From contig CASHTG010000012.1 in the NCBI GenBank assembly GCA_949357655.1, positions 2,418,001-2,482,000 on the forward strand: a DNA stretch of 64,000 nt, in the 5' to 3' direction. Numbering within the stretch: position 1 is the stretch's first letter; the number at the start of each line of letters is the position of its first letter. A program made the position numbers and the translations under genes. The notes under the pieces are model-generated. The model was not told where the DNA came from. It saw nothing but the letters and a program-made list of their open reading frames with translations, and ran no database searches. Positions 45,847 through 59,000 of the stretch are shown piece by piece. The stretch comes from Parascedosporium putredinis. Taxonomy: Eukaryota > Ascomycota > Sordariomycetes > Microascales > Microascaceae.

Positions 45847-47133
45847 TCACGCCCAGGGGATCGTGCAGATGATCTTGCCCTTGTTCTCGTTGGCTTCCAT
45901 GATGCGATGGGCTTCTTGGATCTGATCCCAGGGGAGCACCGTATCAATGGGGACCCTAAGCTTGCCAGACTCGAACTCAGGAAGGTGCCCTTCCAATACG
46001 TCCCTGAGCTTGCTCTGGTACGCCTCGTCCCTACTCCTAAGCGTGCTGCCCTCGATCCTGACCCTCTTGTACAGCAGGGAGGAGATGTCGAGGTTCTCGA
46101 CCTTGGGCCCGCTGAGGAGGGCGAGGAGGACGATGCGGCCGTCGCGGGCGGCGACGTCGATGTTCTTCTGGAAGTAGTTGGCGCCGACGAAGTCGACAAT
46201 AACGTCAACGCCCTGCCGCCGGTGGCGTCGCGGATGCCCTGGACCCAGTCGTCGGTGCGGTAGTTGAAGGCCTTGGTCACGCCGAGGTCGGAGGTGAGGT
46301 AGGAGACCTTGTCCGGCATGCCGGCGGTGGCGAAGATGGCGGAGGCGCCGAGCTGGCGGGAGAGCTGGATGCCGGCGGCGGAGACGCCCGAGGCGCCGGC
46401 GTGCCAGAGGATGGATTTGCCGGAGGAGAACTCGCTGATGAGAGTGAGGGCTTGGAGTGCGGTGATCCACGTCTGGGGCGGGGCGGGTTAGTCACGATCC
46501 ATCCGGGCTCGACGGCTTTGCTTTTTATTCTGCTGGTAGTAGAGGATGAAACGACAGTACTGGCAAACAACAAAAAACACCAAAGAAGGAAAAACACTCA
46601 CCTCGGGAATTCCAGCGGCAGTCTCCCACGACATGGACTGAGGCTTCCGGAGCAGCATACTCGTGCTCACGGCAATGTACTCGGCATAAGCGCCGCCGTA
46701 CGCCAAGCCAAAAACCTCATCGCCGACCTTGAAAGCGTGGCCGGCGGCGGCCTCGGCACCCTGGTCGGCCCCTCGCGGCTCGGTCCGAGGGAATCGATGA
46801 CGCCGCTAAACTCAACGCCGAGGGTTGCCGGGGCCTGGGGCGGGAGGGGATACCGGCCGAGGCGCTGGATGATGTCCATGCGGTTGATACCAAAGGCCCG
46901 GACGCGGACGAGGGCTTGGCCGGCCGCCGGCTCCGGGGTAGGCACGTCGGGGTTGATGAAGAGGATTCCAAAGGGCCGGAGCCGCCTTTGATATCTACAC
47001 GTAACGGGCGGCGGCGGCGGAGGGGCCGTCACCCTTCGTTAGGCTAGGGAACCGCGGAGGGGGTTGGGTTTGGCGAGTACGTGGGGCATCGTGATGGGGG
47101 CGGGGCATAAAGGTACTTACCGACAGCCTTCAT
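45847..47133 (-). CDS. NAD(P)H quinone oxidoreductase, zeta-crystallin/TP53I3-like
   Basis: Predicted medium-chain dehydrogenase/reductase of about 344 residues, expected to reduce quinones with NADPH. Three exons: a very short first exon of 13 nt (47133-47121, MKAV plus one base), 46994-46602, and 46472-45847. The catalytic domain shows ALVRVRAFGINRMDIIQRLGRYP, LGVEFSGVIDSLG and FKVGDEVFGLAYGGAYAEYIAV. The Rossmann domain has ILWHAGASGVSAAGIQLSRQLGA, the usual NADPH-binding motif, then FNYRTDDW, DVIVDFVGANYFQKN, and the C-terminal TVLPWDQIQEAHRIMEANENKGKII. No structural zinc cysteines are seen, as expected for quinone reductases. One base is missing at each of three runs (plus-strand 46973-46975, 46769-46772, 46211-46213). 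The corrected coding length is 1,035 nt. Confidence 0.87.
46473..46601 (-). other. Intron 2 of the quinone oxidoreductase gene
   Basis: The donor is GTGAGT and the acceptor is CCCAG. The junction joins ETAAGIPE to TWITALQALTLI. Confidence 0.85.
46995..47120 (-). other. Intron 1 of the quinone oxidoreductase gene
   Basis: The donor is GTAAGT after only 13 coding nt, a GCCTAACGA branch-like site is present, and the acceptor is GTGTAG. It splits the Asp codon of MKAVDIKGG. Confidence 0.75.
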
Positions 47134-47622
47134 CGTGGTGAAGCTTTTGTTGGTTGAGTGTTTGCAATTTCTGGGGGATTTCGGAAGCCGGAACAAGGAT
47201 CCTCGAGTACGCAGAGGGGGCGTCTTACAACTAAAAGTCTAGTGATGGATTGGTCTGAGGTGGATTTTAAGGAATTCCTACTCTCGTATATTATAGTCCG
47301 TCGTCGTCACGAAAATCCGGCAACTAGAGCTTTCTCCCCTTCTCCCCTCCCCTCTCTCCCCGTCCGGGCCCCGTATGCCGGACTAGGCGCAAATCAATGT
47401 CCGCTGACAAATTCCCCCATTCCATCGCGCCTTCCGTCGAATGGATCTCAGATCCGTCAGCGACAAATGATATCATTGCCTCGGAAGCTCTTCGCTTCTA
47501 TGACCGAGAAACACTGCCTTCTAGTGGGAATAGCTCCGGTTTTCAAAAACGGACTAGCCCACAAGCAAAGAGGCGGGGAAGTGAACTTAATAAAAAAAGC
47601 CACCATACCCGGCAGGCTGGTG
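47134..47622. other. Intergenic upstream of the quinone oxidoreductase gene
   Basis: About 490 bases with C+T-rich tracts. No supported gene. Confidence 0.5.
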
Positions 47623-48096
47623 TCAGAGTCTCCAGAGCCTCGGGTTGACTACCAATCCCCTCTCACGTTTCATGGGCACTTGGCTTTTCTCAGCCTCGTA
47701 GCCAAATCGTAAATTAACCTCTGTAGTTCTCCTTTCGAAGACGGCATAGGAATCGCCGTTGTGAACAAGGCGAAAAAGGAGCTGAAGAGACGAGAGGGCA
47801 AAAGAGAAACAAGGAGGAAGAAACAACGAAGAGTGGAGAAACCAACGCACATAGAGATGAAGACCAAGTGGTGTCAATTCCCAAGCGAGAGTGAAGTCGT
47901 TCACGATGCACACTAGTAAGACCAAGCAAGACCAAGCACCGACGGCAGCTGCTAGGCCTGCAAACCCCCTGCAAAACCACATGTCCCACATATGCAGCTC
48001 TCCGCCGTCGCCGCGTTCCGAGAATGTCCACGGGAGTATCTTTGTGATTCCCTCTGCGGCCGTCTCTGCATTCTGGGGTATCTGCATGGAAGGCAC
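47623..48096 (-). CDS. Hypothetical ORF, possible membrane segment, doubtful
   Basis: I do not recognise it. The open frame of about 157 codons (first ATG at 48087) has a protein-like first half with one strong hydrophobic stretch, GLAAAVGAWSCLVLLVCIV, preceded by WDMWFCRGF. A GTGTGCATC after CLVLLV could be an intron donor, and the second half looks like translated noncoding C+T-rich DNA. No domain is identifiable. Confidence 0.25.
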   Translation of the reverse strand: MPSMQIPQNAETAAEGITKILPWTFSERGDGGELHMWDMWFCRGFAGLAAAVGAWSCLVLLVCIVNDFTLAWELTPLGLHLYVRWFLHSSLFLPPCFSFALSSLQLLFRLVHNGDSYAVFERRTTEVNLRFGYEAEKSQVPMKRERGLVVNPRLWRL

Positions 48097-51000
48097 AGAC
48101 TGCCCGGCGTAGAACCCTCCCTATAAAAAAAAAGGCCTGGGGGAGACGTAGACAAGTAAAGATATCCCATCCCCTTTCATGGCCCCAGAGTCCTTATCAA
48201 AGGCGACAGAGGTTGGCCAAGAGTCTGGGACCATCCAGAGTCTGATGCTATCCACCCGAGTGCCCTCAGCCCCATTGTCTATGCCCATTCCAGCGCGGCT
48301 CTTGGATTCCGTCTTCTAGCTCACGAGGGCTGCCCTTGTGAGTCGGCTGTCGTCTCCCCGCCCCAGCCTTTCCGTCGTTCTCTTCGTTTCTGCATCTGCA
48401 TAAGCACACACTCACCTCTGATTTTCCATCCACCATCGCGACCTGTATGTAGTTTCATACGCTGCGGCTTGGCAACGATATATCGGGGGAGGGAGGGTGA
48501 GTCGTGAGCACGTCTTATGGGTAGGCGTTCTGGGTGGGGCGCCTTTGGCATCTGGCATCTGTCAAGAGGAGGGAAAATAGTCCCAAGTTATCGAGATCGC
48601 CTGTCCCCCCTTCCACCCCTACATTCCGCCCTCCTCACCCTTCTTTCCTCCGCTTGGCTCGCTTGCTCGCCAAAGCCCCCAACACCCCCTGACCCTCCTC
48701 GCTTCGCTCTATTCTGCGACTCTGATAGGACGGGTTGAACCAACCCTGCTAGTATTAGGCCGTATCGTGGATGAGAGGGGAGAGGGAGAGGGAGGGGGAC
48801 AAAGGTCAGAAGCAGTCTATGTATGTATGTGTGTGTATATATATCCATCTATGTATGGGTGTGGTGGGGAGAAGGGTTTTGGCTAGCCGGGTTCAAACGA
48901 AGGAGAGTAATATATATTACATGACCACAAAACAACCAGAGGAAAAGGTGATGACAGGAAGCGGGAAAAAAGGAGGAAGGGAAGAAAGAAAAACAAACAG
49001 AAAGAAAAAGAAAAAAAAAGAGATACCGAGGTTCCTTTACAGTAGTTGGGCTTCGCGGAGAGGACTTACCGCCGTCACATATTTAACAGGACAACAACGA
49101 CGGAAAAGAGTCCATAGCTCATAGGAGACCCCACGCTTGAGTCTGCATTCGCGCAAGCTTCGATTTCTTCCCAAACTTGCAGCACTGGCCTCGATGTCTT
49201 CTCGTGGGTTTTGCCCCCATATCCGGCGTACAAGCCAACAGCCGTGCAAGACTGGTTGCCTGCCTTGTTCAACCTCCCCTTCCTCGCCTTGCCCGTAACT
49301 CTCCCTCTTGCATCCCTCTCTGACTGCTCTACTGTTCTCCTCCATCCTCTAGCTCCCACCTGACCTCCAAGATACGAGACCGCAGAAGGTGGAATGTTGT
49401 GAAGCTTATATATGTCCCTCATATATGGCCCGCCGCCTTCTCTTGTTGAGGGCTGCAACGAACAATATCGGTCCCGGAGCGCTGCCGCCAAGGATGCAGA
49501 CCAGCTCCTGGGGACGGGAGGAAAATTAGCTAGCGCTCCTCAGATAGCACACCACCACAGCGGCCAAACCTATCTACCTCTTACTCTTACGCCACAGCCC
49601 TTCTTCAACGAACTTGATGGTGAAGCCTCCCCCCCCCCTCCCCGCGAGCCAAGCATGCTTTCTTGGTCCCCTTCATCCCCTTTTTATTATCCTGCTGATA
49701 CTGGCTCATCGGTCCTTTACCCATCTAAAGGACAAAGGAGGGGCATGCCATGGCCGTACTGCCAAAGGGAGAAATAAGGTGTGAAAAAGGTTCTGGATGT
49801 TGTGAGTATTGGAAGCTGGTGATTCCGATAGGTCCTAGACCTATCTCAGTACACTTCCCCTACGATCCACACAAACATACCTGCACGGAATCATTCTCGG
49901 CTGGGGTCTTTCCAGCTCGGCCGCACTTGCGCAGAGGCGAGCTCGCCTCTCCAAAGACGCGGACACTCGGTCTCGGCTGTCCAGGATAAAAGTGAAAATT
50001 CCGACTGCCGCCTATACGTCGACCCCATGGTACTTGCACTGTCTCTCTATAGTTTATCTCTCTCCTCTTCCATCTCTTTGTCCCTGCCCATGTCTTCGCC
50101 GTCCTTACTCTTTTACACCTGGTCCTCTTTGCAAGGGGTGCACCCTCGCAAGGCCTGTGCGCTAGAGGCTTCAAGTATCGAAAAAGGAGCAAGGGAGAAG
50201 GAGAGTGGTGAATGGCAACGCTTAGCGAGAGGGTTCAGGCTACAAGGAAAAGTCTCGAGTATCGATCGAAATGGGGGAGCTTCAACTGCCCCTTTCCGAC
50301 CTTGAAGACCACTCTCCCCTTCCAGACCACGAGAGGCGGTTTGCGAGGTATAACTATGATGTGATAAGACTCGCCTTTCACTAGCATGAAGGGTTCATGC
50401 ACTTGCAATTACAAGGCAAGGCTTAAACCTGGGGTTGATCTCCGGATGCCATGCAGTGCGTGCCCATTACGACACTGCACAATCTTCGAGAGAACCGCTT
50501 TTATTTTGTCCGACTCACATACGGCGCAGGACGCTGCGTCCGTCTAAGTTAATAACCGACCGGGCTTATGTCCCCTCCCTTGTGTCATGATACCTCCACC
50601 ACCCCTTGCTGAGGATGACCTCCGGGCCGGGCTTGTGGGCTCCCAGACCACATTATAGCCCAAAGGGCTATTATTATGGACAAGGAAGCGATGGTTAAGG
50701 CCAAGGAAGGGAGGGGTAAAGGGTGGAGTGGAAAGGGCGGGAATGGTTTAATAAGTTGGGTGGTATTGGCAATTGAGAAGGGGACGGCTCTCTGATATTT
50801 TTTTCTTTTTTTTTTTTTTTTTGGGGGTTTCTCTTTTAGCGAAGAAGCGCCCTCTCCTCTGCTCTCGCTACGCCCCTCAAATAATATCGCAACACCCATA
50901 CCCGGCAGAGACGCTCTCAGATACACCAAGAGGTCTTAACCTCTGCCGATACATATGCTCTCGGCCACCATAGTCATCCGCTCCATGGGCGGATAGAGTG

Positions 51001-54000
51001 CAAACCTTACCTCTTCCTCGAAAAAGATGATGGGGCGAGAAGAGTTGTCATAACTGGCCCTCTCTCTCCTTCTCCATGGGTAGTATGGAGTCTTTCGGGA
51101 GGGGCACAGACCCGCGATTCCAGCGCGGACGCAACCCGTAGGCTCGTGTGCTCGATTATTGAAACGTACCCGTTCCCGTGCCCCTCTTGAATCGAGGATC
51201 AGAGCGGCTGGATCCATGGATACCATGGCGACTTCGAGGAGACCCAGACCCAGTTCCGGGAGGAGAGGGCGCTCAAACGAACCACAACCCTGATTAAGGC
51301 TTAGCCATGATCAACAGACCTGCCCGCCCAGGACTGCAGCATCTGTTGATGGAGGGAGGAAGTAACCCGGAGCTCGAGCCAGGCATGAAGCCATGCCGCC
51401 AGCGATCGATCTTGGACTCCACCTCATCATAATACCTTTTGCTCGAGAAATAGGATCTTCGTTAAGAAATCCTGCCCCCTCCCAACAGGGAGGAAAAAAG
51501 TTTATTCCCCTTTCCGTTCAATAAAGACTCTGGCTAAATTCTCAGTTTTGGTTGCTTCCGAATCGGTCAGCCGTAATCCCATCACCCCTTTGCAAAGCTA
51601 CGCTGACCCACCTGTGCCTCAAAAGGCGCAGACATTTCGATATAACTTGGCGCTATTTGCGCATTTTGAAGCCAACAGGGTCAAGTTGGCCAAGACATCT
51701 CTCCTCCTCAAGAGGTGGGTAGGCACCAGCGGCCCGCAAGAGGGGTCCGAATTAGGACTTGGGAAGCGAAGGAGAACTGGACAAGATAGAGTGAAGACAC
51801 TTCAACGGTAGCGCCGGATGACCCCGAGCGGGGGCATGATGGGAATCTAGAGAGTAAAAAAATCAGCGTGGGAGGGAAAAGAAGGGCAAGCAAATAAAAT
51901 GGTGTCGCCGAGGAAGGTCCAGAGCAAGGGCCTTGGGACACTCCTTTCCGCAGCAGGAGGCAAAGGTAAGAGGGAAGGCACAAGGCACCTTTCCGCTGGT
52001 TTCACACCCGCCCTCGTTTCTCAAATCAACGTCGTCCTGGCCACAATATAGAGGAGCTGATTTCCTTCGGCACCAAACATTGAAAATATCGAAACTTGCC
52101 TGCCCTTGCCTGTCTACGAATGGATCCGTTAGGGACGGGGGCGCAGTCGGAGATTCGGAAACGAGTTGCATCCCATGGTGGCAATTATCGACGGCCGAAT
52201 TTATACTGCAGGGTACCAAGAAACAGAGTGAGCATCAGTCTATCTCTCTTGCGGCATAATTTAGGGTTGAGAAACAATCCATGCACTGGTGGCAATCCGC
52301 CCATCGTCTGGATTGGCGTTTCTACTCTCATACTACTTCGCGAGCGAGGGTGTCCGCTTCGCGACACCACGTCGTTGGAGGGAAGTGCTGTTGGGCAGAA
52401 GAGATCGGCCGGGTTGGTAACATGAAGCATGGCTGGAGGACGAAAACATGCGTCGAGCCCATGCTTATTATGCCTATACCCATGTCCTGGCCCGGGCTTC
52501 TTTGAGGCCCATCTTCGCGTTTGCACGTTAAGACGACGAGATCTTTTGCATTGCTTGTACATCCTGTGCGAGTATGCGAGGCATAGCCGCATCTGCGTGA
52601 ATTTTGCCACACACACGCACACACATACATATGGAGGACTGGCAGGCCCTGATTCTCTTTCTTGGGCCCGCACCCCTGGCTTTCATTATCAACGTGATCC
52701 TACTCTCGTCGAACTTGTACAAGCATATGGGGATGATGGGTGCGGATTCAAGCATTCAAGGATCTCGGCCCCGAGCAGCAATCCACTGTGGTGGATACGA
52801 AGTATTGGGTTGGAAACGGAATGGGATTGTAAACGCATAATTTTGCGGTCCGTCTCCTGTCGGGAGAAGAATAGCTTCAAAGCATGCGAGAGATCCCTCG
52901 GGTAGAAAAGCGGGCTTGCTAGATTTGGCCTCACATTCAATCCTCGTCCGTCCCCGCTAGAGTTGGTGCTTTGAGGAATGAATACCCTTGAGCCCACGTC
53001 TGCGAAGGGAGGGGAGAGAGCAGTTGGTGGGTAGTATCGTTCAACCCACACCTTGTCAAGGACGTCGGTGGCCAATCGCCTCGGCCTGCCTACGGGATAG
53101 ACGAGCTCAGCTTTTAATATCAAGCGAGGCTTTGGGCAACAACGTTGGAGGGCTTGTCGACCCGCAATGCTACTCAGCAATCCCGCCCTTTACCCTCCTG
53201 CCCAATCTAGAGCGATTGGGTTTCACCAGGTGAAAAAGGAGGGGAGGAGGGGAATCAAGGGAATCAAGGGAGGGGAGATGCCCCTGTCAAAGGACAGCAC
53301 CCACTGGTGGGTGTAAGATTTTGTCATCTCTGCGACCATGACATGTTGGCGACATTGCGCATCAATAGACAAAAGGGAGCAAGAAAAGGCCCCGAGCAAA
53401 ACTACTTGCAAGATTTGGGCTACGATGGGGGAAGGATGAAGTTGTTGCTGAATGAACATCCTTGGTGACATCAAATGTGTAATCAGTACATGCGGAGGCG
53501 GAAGGAAATATGGAGGTATCAGGTGAAAGTGCTTTGGGGACCTATACCAAGGGCATCTTTTGCGTGAGATTGCCTAACCTTCATTCATCTCGGTCAAAAC
53601 TTTGGAAAAATGAAAAGATTGTAATAGCAACAACAAGAGCAACGGCATCTTGAGGCGGGACGATGACTGTTGCATGAATGCGCACCTGGGCGTGGGCATG
53701 AGCAGAGAGGGCTTAACCACCCCAGATCTACCTGTCCCGGAGCTACGTCACCTGGGATGGTGAATGCAAGGAGCGGATGAACCCGTCAATTGCCATCCTT
53801 GACGAGGACGCGCTGCACTGTACTGCGCAACTCGCGACTATAATGCAGTTACATATCTTACAACGGCGTGCAGTGCAGCGTTGGATCGAGTGGGCTTCTG
53901 TACTCCGCAAGCACGGGATGATGCTTGATCGATTATTGCTTCCTTGACTCGGGTCGACTCGTCATAAGAGTCGATGCTTGCGCTTTCGTACCGAGTGTGA

Positions 54001-54087
54001 ATTGGTAAAAAGGGGTCTTGAGGGAGGGAGGGAGGTTCCTGGACAGCACAGGGTGCACGGGGACAGAACAAAAAACAGAGCTTGATA

Positions 54088-54153
54088 GAGGAAGAGAGAG
54101 AGAGAGGGAGAGAGGGAGAGGGGGAAGAGAGAGAAAGAGAGAAAGAGGGAGAA
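54088..54153. repeat. GA-rich simple-sequence tract
   Basis: Interrupted GA/GGA repeats spanning about 65 bases. Confidence 0.8.
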
Positions 54154-55970
54154 CGAAGACAAGCCAAACCGAAGACAACCGAAAGGGCGACGTGTAAGGG
54201 AAGAGAGCCTTGCAGCTGGCGCGGGAAAGAAACTCGCGAAAACTAGTGCTTCGATCTCGGTCGCGCGTCCGTATTGCATGCCTTCCACAACCCGGATATT
54301 TGATCCCGCATCCACGTTGTCAACATGCCCCGCCTACGACTCACGCCATCCCTAGGTCCCCTGGGGTCTGGGGGATGAGGTTGGTGGTGTGTGGTGATGA
54401 ATGGATTGGCTGAGCTCCTCACTCTTGAGCATCCTCATTTCCGCCGCCATCGCCATTTTGCTTCTTTGCCTCATGCATAAGCTTGAGCTTCTTGTCAACC
54501 GCGCCCCTCGTCTGAGTTGCCCGTCAAGCCCATCTAATTTTTGCTCCCCACCGCCCTTTGCCCGTTGCTTTTTCGTGCCTTCTCGACATCTTTCCGCATT
54601 CCGCCTCTCGCATTACGTACAGGAGACCCATTTCTACCCTCGCACACGACCCTTCTGTCCCCCTTCCTCATAGCGGCCAGCATGGGCCAGCAAGGGAGGG
54701 GCGCGCATCCCGAGTTATTCCATGGTCGTACAGATTTATAAGAGCTCCCCATTTCATGAATCAAGTTCCCGTGTCACGTCGTCAAGACTATTCTTGCTTC
54801 TTACTCGCCTCGACGACCATTACCTCTCAGAATACTTGTAATAATAGGAACGACTCAGCAATAAAAAGAAAAGAAAAAGAAGAAAAAAAGGAAAGAAGAA
54901 GAAGGCTTTGAGGGATAAGGGCAGGCCAAGGAGTGAGCAAGCCGGCGGGTTCATTCCTCGTCTTTCTAGACCCGGCCCTGAATGGGGCCTTGCGGAGGAA
55001 TTTGGTCCGCTGAGGGTCTCTTCCGGCCCACACTGATCCTTGAGAAAGGTGTGCAATGGCAAACAAACCCTCTGGCGACTTTGTAACATTCTCGAGAAGC
55101 CCTGGTGGAAGGAAGCTTGCCTCTAGTTGGTGTCGTACGGCTAGGCTGGCGTGGCCGTATTAGGGACTAGAGATACAGATCTCATCCCTTTCCTCACACT
55201 CTTCATCAAGAATCACGCCGGTTTTTAACAATCCTTTTTGTGACACTTCGGCACAATGGCACGAGATGGATCTCCACGACCCACTCCTGCTGGATCCTGT
55301 TGGCACACACATCCATCAATTCGAGCCGGCCGAGGTGTTGGCACAGTGGGGCATTCAACATGCACCTGCGAAACCAAGGCTGATCGGGGCAGGGGATCAA
55401 CAAACCTTGCTGCCCCAGTAATACACTACTGGCAAATCTCGCCCTTTTCCCTCGTTTGTGTTCGTCTTTTCTTGCCCCTTTCGCTCGCTGCCTTCCTTCT
55501 TTTCGTTTCTTTTTCTACTTCTTCCAACATCTCATTTGTTGCTTTTGTTTGGCGGGTCTTCCTTCCCCACCGGCTAACGCGACCAAGATTGGGGCTGAGG
55601 ATTTTCCCTACACGGGTGAATTTCTCCCTGTGCGCGTTGTGACGACCAGGCGCCACTAAACGGCGTGGAGGTAACTGAAATGAAGACGCACCGCACCGTC
55701 TTGCTTAGTGCCGACAAGGCGCGAAAGTTTTGTGCCGTCGGTCGTATGGCGGTCGTTGGCTCATTGTTCAAGCTGGTAGGTTGGTTCTAGTAGGTGCTAT
55801 TTTTAAGAACCGTACCTGAAAGCCCATGTCAACCAAGGCAGAGAGAGATCAATGCACTACATGTATGGAGAATTAAAACGCCTTGTTAAGCAGTGCATTC
55901 TCCACACATGTATGTACGAAGTATGTGCCTTGCACCAGCGTTGCGCGCCCAGGGAACCCGACAGACGACA

Positions 55971-56010
55971 GCGACGCAAGGCAACGCAAGGCAACGTGAG
56001 GCGACGCAAA
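55971..56010. repeat. 10-bp tandem repeat, four units
   Basis: Four imperfect copies of GCAACGCAAG, followed by a degenerate fifth (GCAAAGCGTA). Confidence 0.85.
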
Positions 56011-59000
56011 GCAAAGCGTATCGCGGTACCACAGTTCAAGAGGGTTGAACGATCTATCTAGCATGACATATGCACGAGTCATCTGCGGAAAGGGGGATAA
56101 TTTATGAAGTAAACAGAAGAAGAAAACAAACCTCCGGAACGCGCCCATGGAAGTTGCGACCTTGAGGAACAAATGAGACGTAGGGTTAACGCGTCGAAGG
56201 GAAGGAGAAGGCGATGATGCGCCAATAGGATGACCTGCAAAAAAGGAAGAACAAAAAAGAAATGGCGGGCGAAGAAGGAGCGAGGCTGGGATCTTGTTTG
56301 CCGCACATGCCAAGAAAGGAAAGAGAGGTCCCGAGGCCCATTTCACGAAATAACGGCCAGAATGCTTGCAGAGCGTTGGAAAACCAAGCGCCTGTGAGAG
56401 AACAACCCGTTACACCCTCTACAAAGCCTCGAGGCCGGTGTTTCGAATTTAGACACCATTGCCTCTCCACAGGAGCGGGATGATCTCAGCAAGGCCTAAC
56501 ACGTTTTTCCCACTCTTCTCAGCAATATCACGCTCGCGATCTATCGGCTACAGGAGCCGATGCAACTATCCCGGTCGATGCACCCAGGCTTGTGGCTATT
56601 CTCGGGTCCCTCTCAAGCTAGCGCAGGCGGTCGTTCAGGTACAGGGCAGGGGGATGCTGAGTGGGGTGAGAGGCTGGGCAGGAGCAGTGAAGATGGCGGG
56701 AGGCTTCGACCGGAGTCTCGGAAGTGAAGATGAAAATGAAGGCCGAAAAGATATGACTACACTTTTGAGATCAGGGTTGAAAAAGTTGAGGGTCGGGGAA
56801 AAGAAATTGTCTCGTCTTCTAACAGACCATTGTCCTTGTTCTTTTGTGTAAGCTGGCGCCAAGACATGTCATGGACTGCACGGCGACAACCTCACGAGCG
56901 TATTTGCTAGCCTCGGCAAGGAAGAGATATATGGGCAGGCCATTGATGACTCCCCTTGTCTAGGGACAAAAGCAGAAAGGAGGGCCTAAAGAAGGAACGA
57001 AGGCAAAAAAAAAAAAAAAAAAAAACAGGGGAAGGTAGAGAGAAGAATGTAAAAATGCGGGAACCAGATAGAAAAGAAACGAAGCATTCTACGCCACATT
57101 TGATATTTTCGGATGGCATCGTCGCAGGTGAAACTCATGGCCGTGCTCCATCTCTGATTGTGGATAACGTTTAGTACAAAGATGGACGTCCCCGCGTAAT
57201 ACTCGCAGAGAAGACTTTTCAGACCGAGTGGGTTCAATTAGAGGCTCGTACTACTCTGGGGTGGTCATCCACCTTGAGCGATAGCCCAACCACCAGAAAG
57301 CCCAAGGCTCCTGATCTCAATGATTGATCCATCCACCCATGAATGGATGAATCCATGCACCATTCGCAATCCGAGACAACACCAGTCACGATGGGCTTAA
57401 AAGAAGCAAGCAAGCGGAGTTTGACCTTCTAGACGCACCCTTCCTATCTCTTTCTATCTCTCTCTCTGCCCTCAACGACAGGTATGATGGTGAAGATGGA
57501 GAGTGAAGGGGTGTAAAAAGCAAGAAAAGGAAAGACAGCGGAAACGACAATCCTTCCAATGGCTTGGGGCGAAGGGGGCGAGCTGGACGCTGGCACAAGT
57601 GGAATGCGATGAGTTCAGGTGGTGCGCTGTCATTCCAAGGGTGCGCGGCCATTGAACCCACCAACCCCCGGCGCCAAATAACCAAGATGTCTCTCCCTCC
57701 CAACCAACCTTGTTCAATCCACCACGCCAAGTGCTTGAATGGTCTGTTGAACGCCACCGCTTTTTCGCCTTTTCGGTGCTCGATGTTCTATTGTCTCACC
57801 TAGCACCACGCCGGGCCTCTGTCTCAAGGCTGCCCCATCTCGTGTACCATGGTGGGGAATCGAGGCTTGTTAACCCTGTCGGATGGTTCGAATTGCCGGT
57901 GATGCAGATCATGGGGGAGGATCAACGAAAGATGCTGGCGGAAGAAGAAGAAATCATCAAAAGTTCAAAGTACGAAGTAGTTCCTTAAGCCTCTAGCTCT
58001 GAACTAAAGAAGAAGGCCAGAAAAGTGTCAATCGCTCGCTTGTCCCTTGGAAGCAAGAGTCATCAAGATCAAGATCAATTTCAAGCCCCATTTCAACTGC
58101 TCCATTTCTCCATGGCTAGATACCGTAATCAGGGCCCAACTCGACGCCCTCCCAGCGAGAGGGGAAAGCCCTGTCTTGAGTTCCGGGCCACAAACCCGTA
58201 CACCGCCCATTACAAAAAAAAAAAAAAAAGAATAAAAAAGAATAAAAAAATCACAGGCTCTAATCTTTCTACTGGCATGGACGAGACGTCGGAATCGACT
58301 CAGAGGTGTCCTACCATTTGCCAAGTGCTTCAACTAAAGGTTCGGAAATCTGGCATGCGATTGGTTGCGGGGGATGGGATGTTGTTAGGGTCGGTAGCTC
58401 CACGCGCCGGTCCTTGAGTGATAGAAGATCAAGGGCTTGGGTTCTCGACTCTGACAGCCTGTAACGGAAGGACGGTCTGCCTAGCAGGTTGGCTTGGTCT
58501 AGGCTATCAGATGGACAAGCTGGGGGACACAGGGTGAAGGAAGGAGAAGGGGGAAGGGGGGGGTTGCTCTAAATCGTCAAAGAGTAGCGGTGAGGTACGC
58601 GCTAAACCCTAAGCAGTAAGATTTTAGACCTGGGCTTCCGGCCGGCTGCCACATCGTTGAATGTTGGCCAACCACCTCCACTGACCACCAGCTCTTAAAC
58701 TAGGCCGAGAAAGGGAATCCCAAGACGGCCTGGAGGAGAGGAGGGTCTCCCATCTCCGATTTCACTGCTCGTCAATGAAAGGATCGAGTGATTCTTTCAG
58801 TGGTTGCGTCATTCGGAAAGTCGCCCGAAGCACCAAACACGGCAAGCTCTTGCATTCTCACACTCTCCTCAAGGCCTAAGGGGCAGGTCGTACCTAAGCG
58901 CCTTGGGAACGACATTGCGTCCGACGCATCGCACCAGAAGCCGAATTAGAGTTTGGAGGGCGGTGCCGATGATTTTTGTTTGGGAAAAATCACAGAAAAG

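Noticed and set aside
52429..53180. Two overlapping antisense ORFs of about 160 codons
   Set aside because: They overlap each other on opposite strands, run through a CA microsatellite and show no domain.
56459..56851. 130-codon plus-strand ORF in the gene desert
   Set aside because: No similarity to any family I know, and no splice sites or leader features.
57878..57905. tRNA T-loop-like GGTTCGAATT
   Set aside because: The flanking bases do not form a T stem and there is no matching D arm or acceptor stem.
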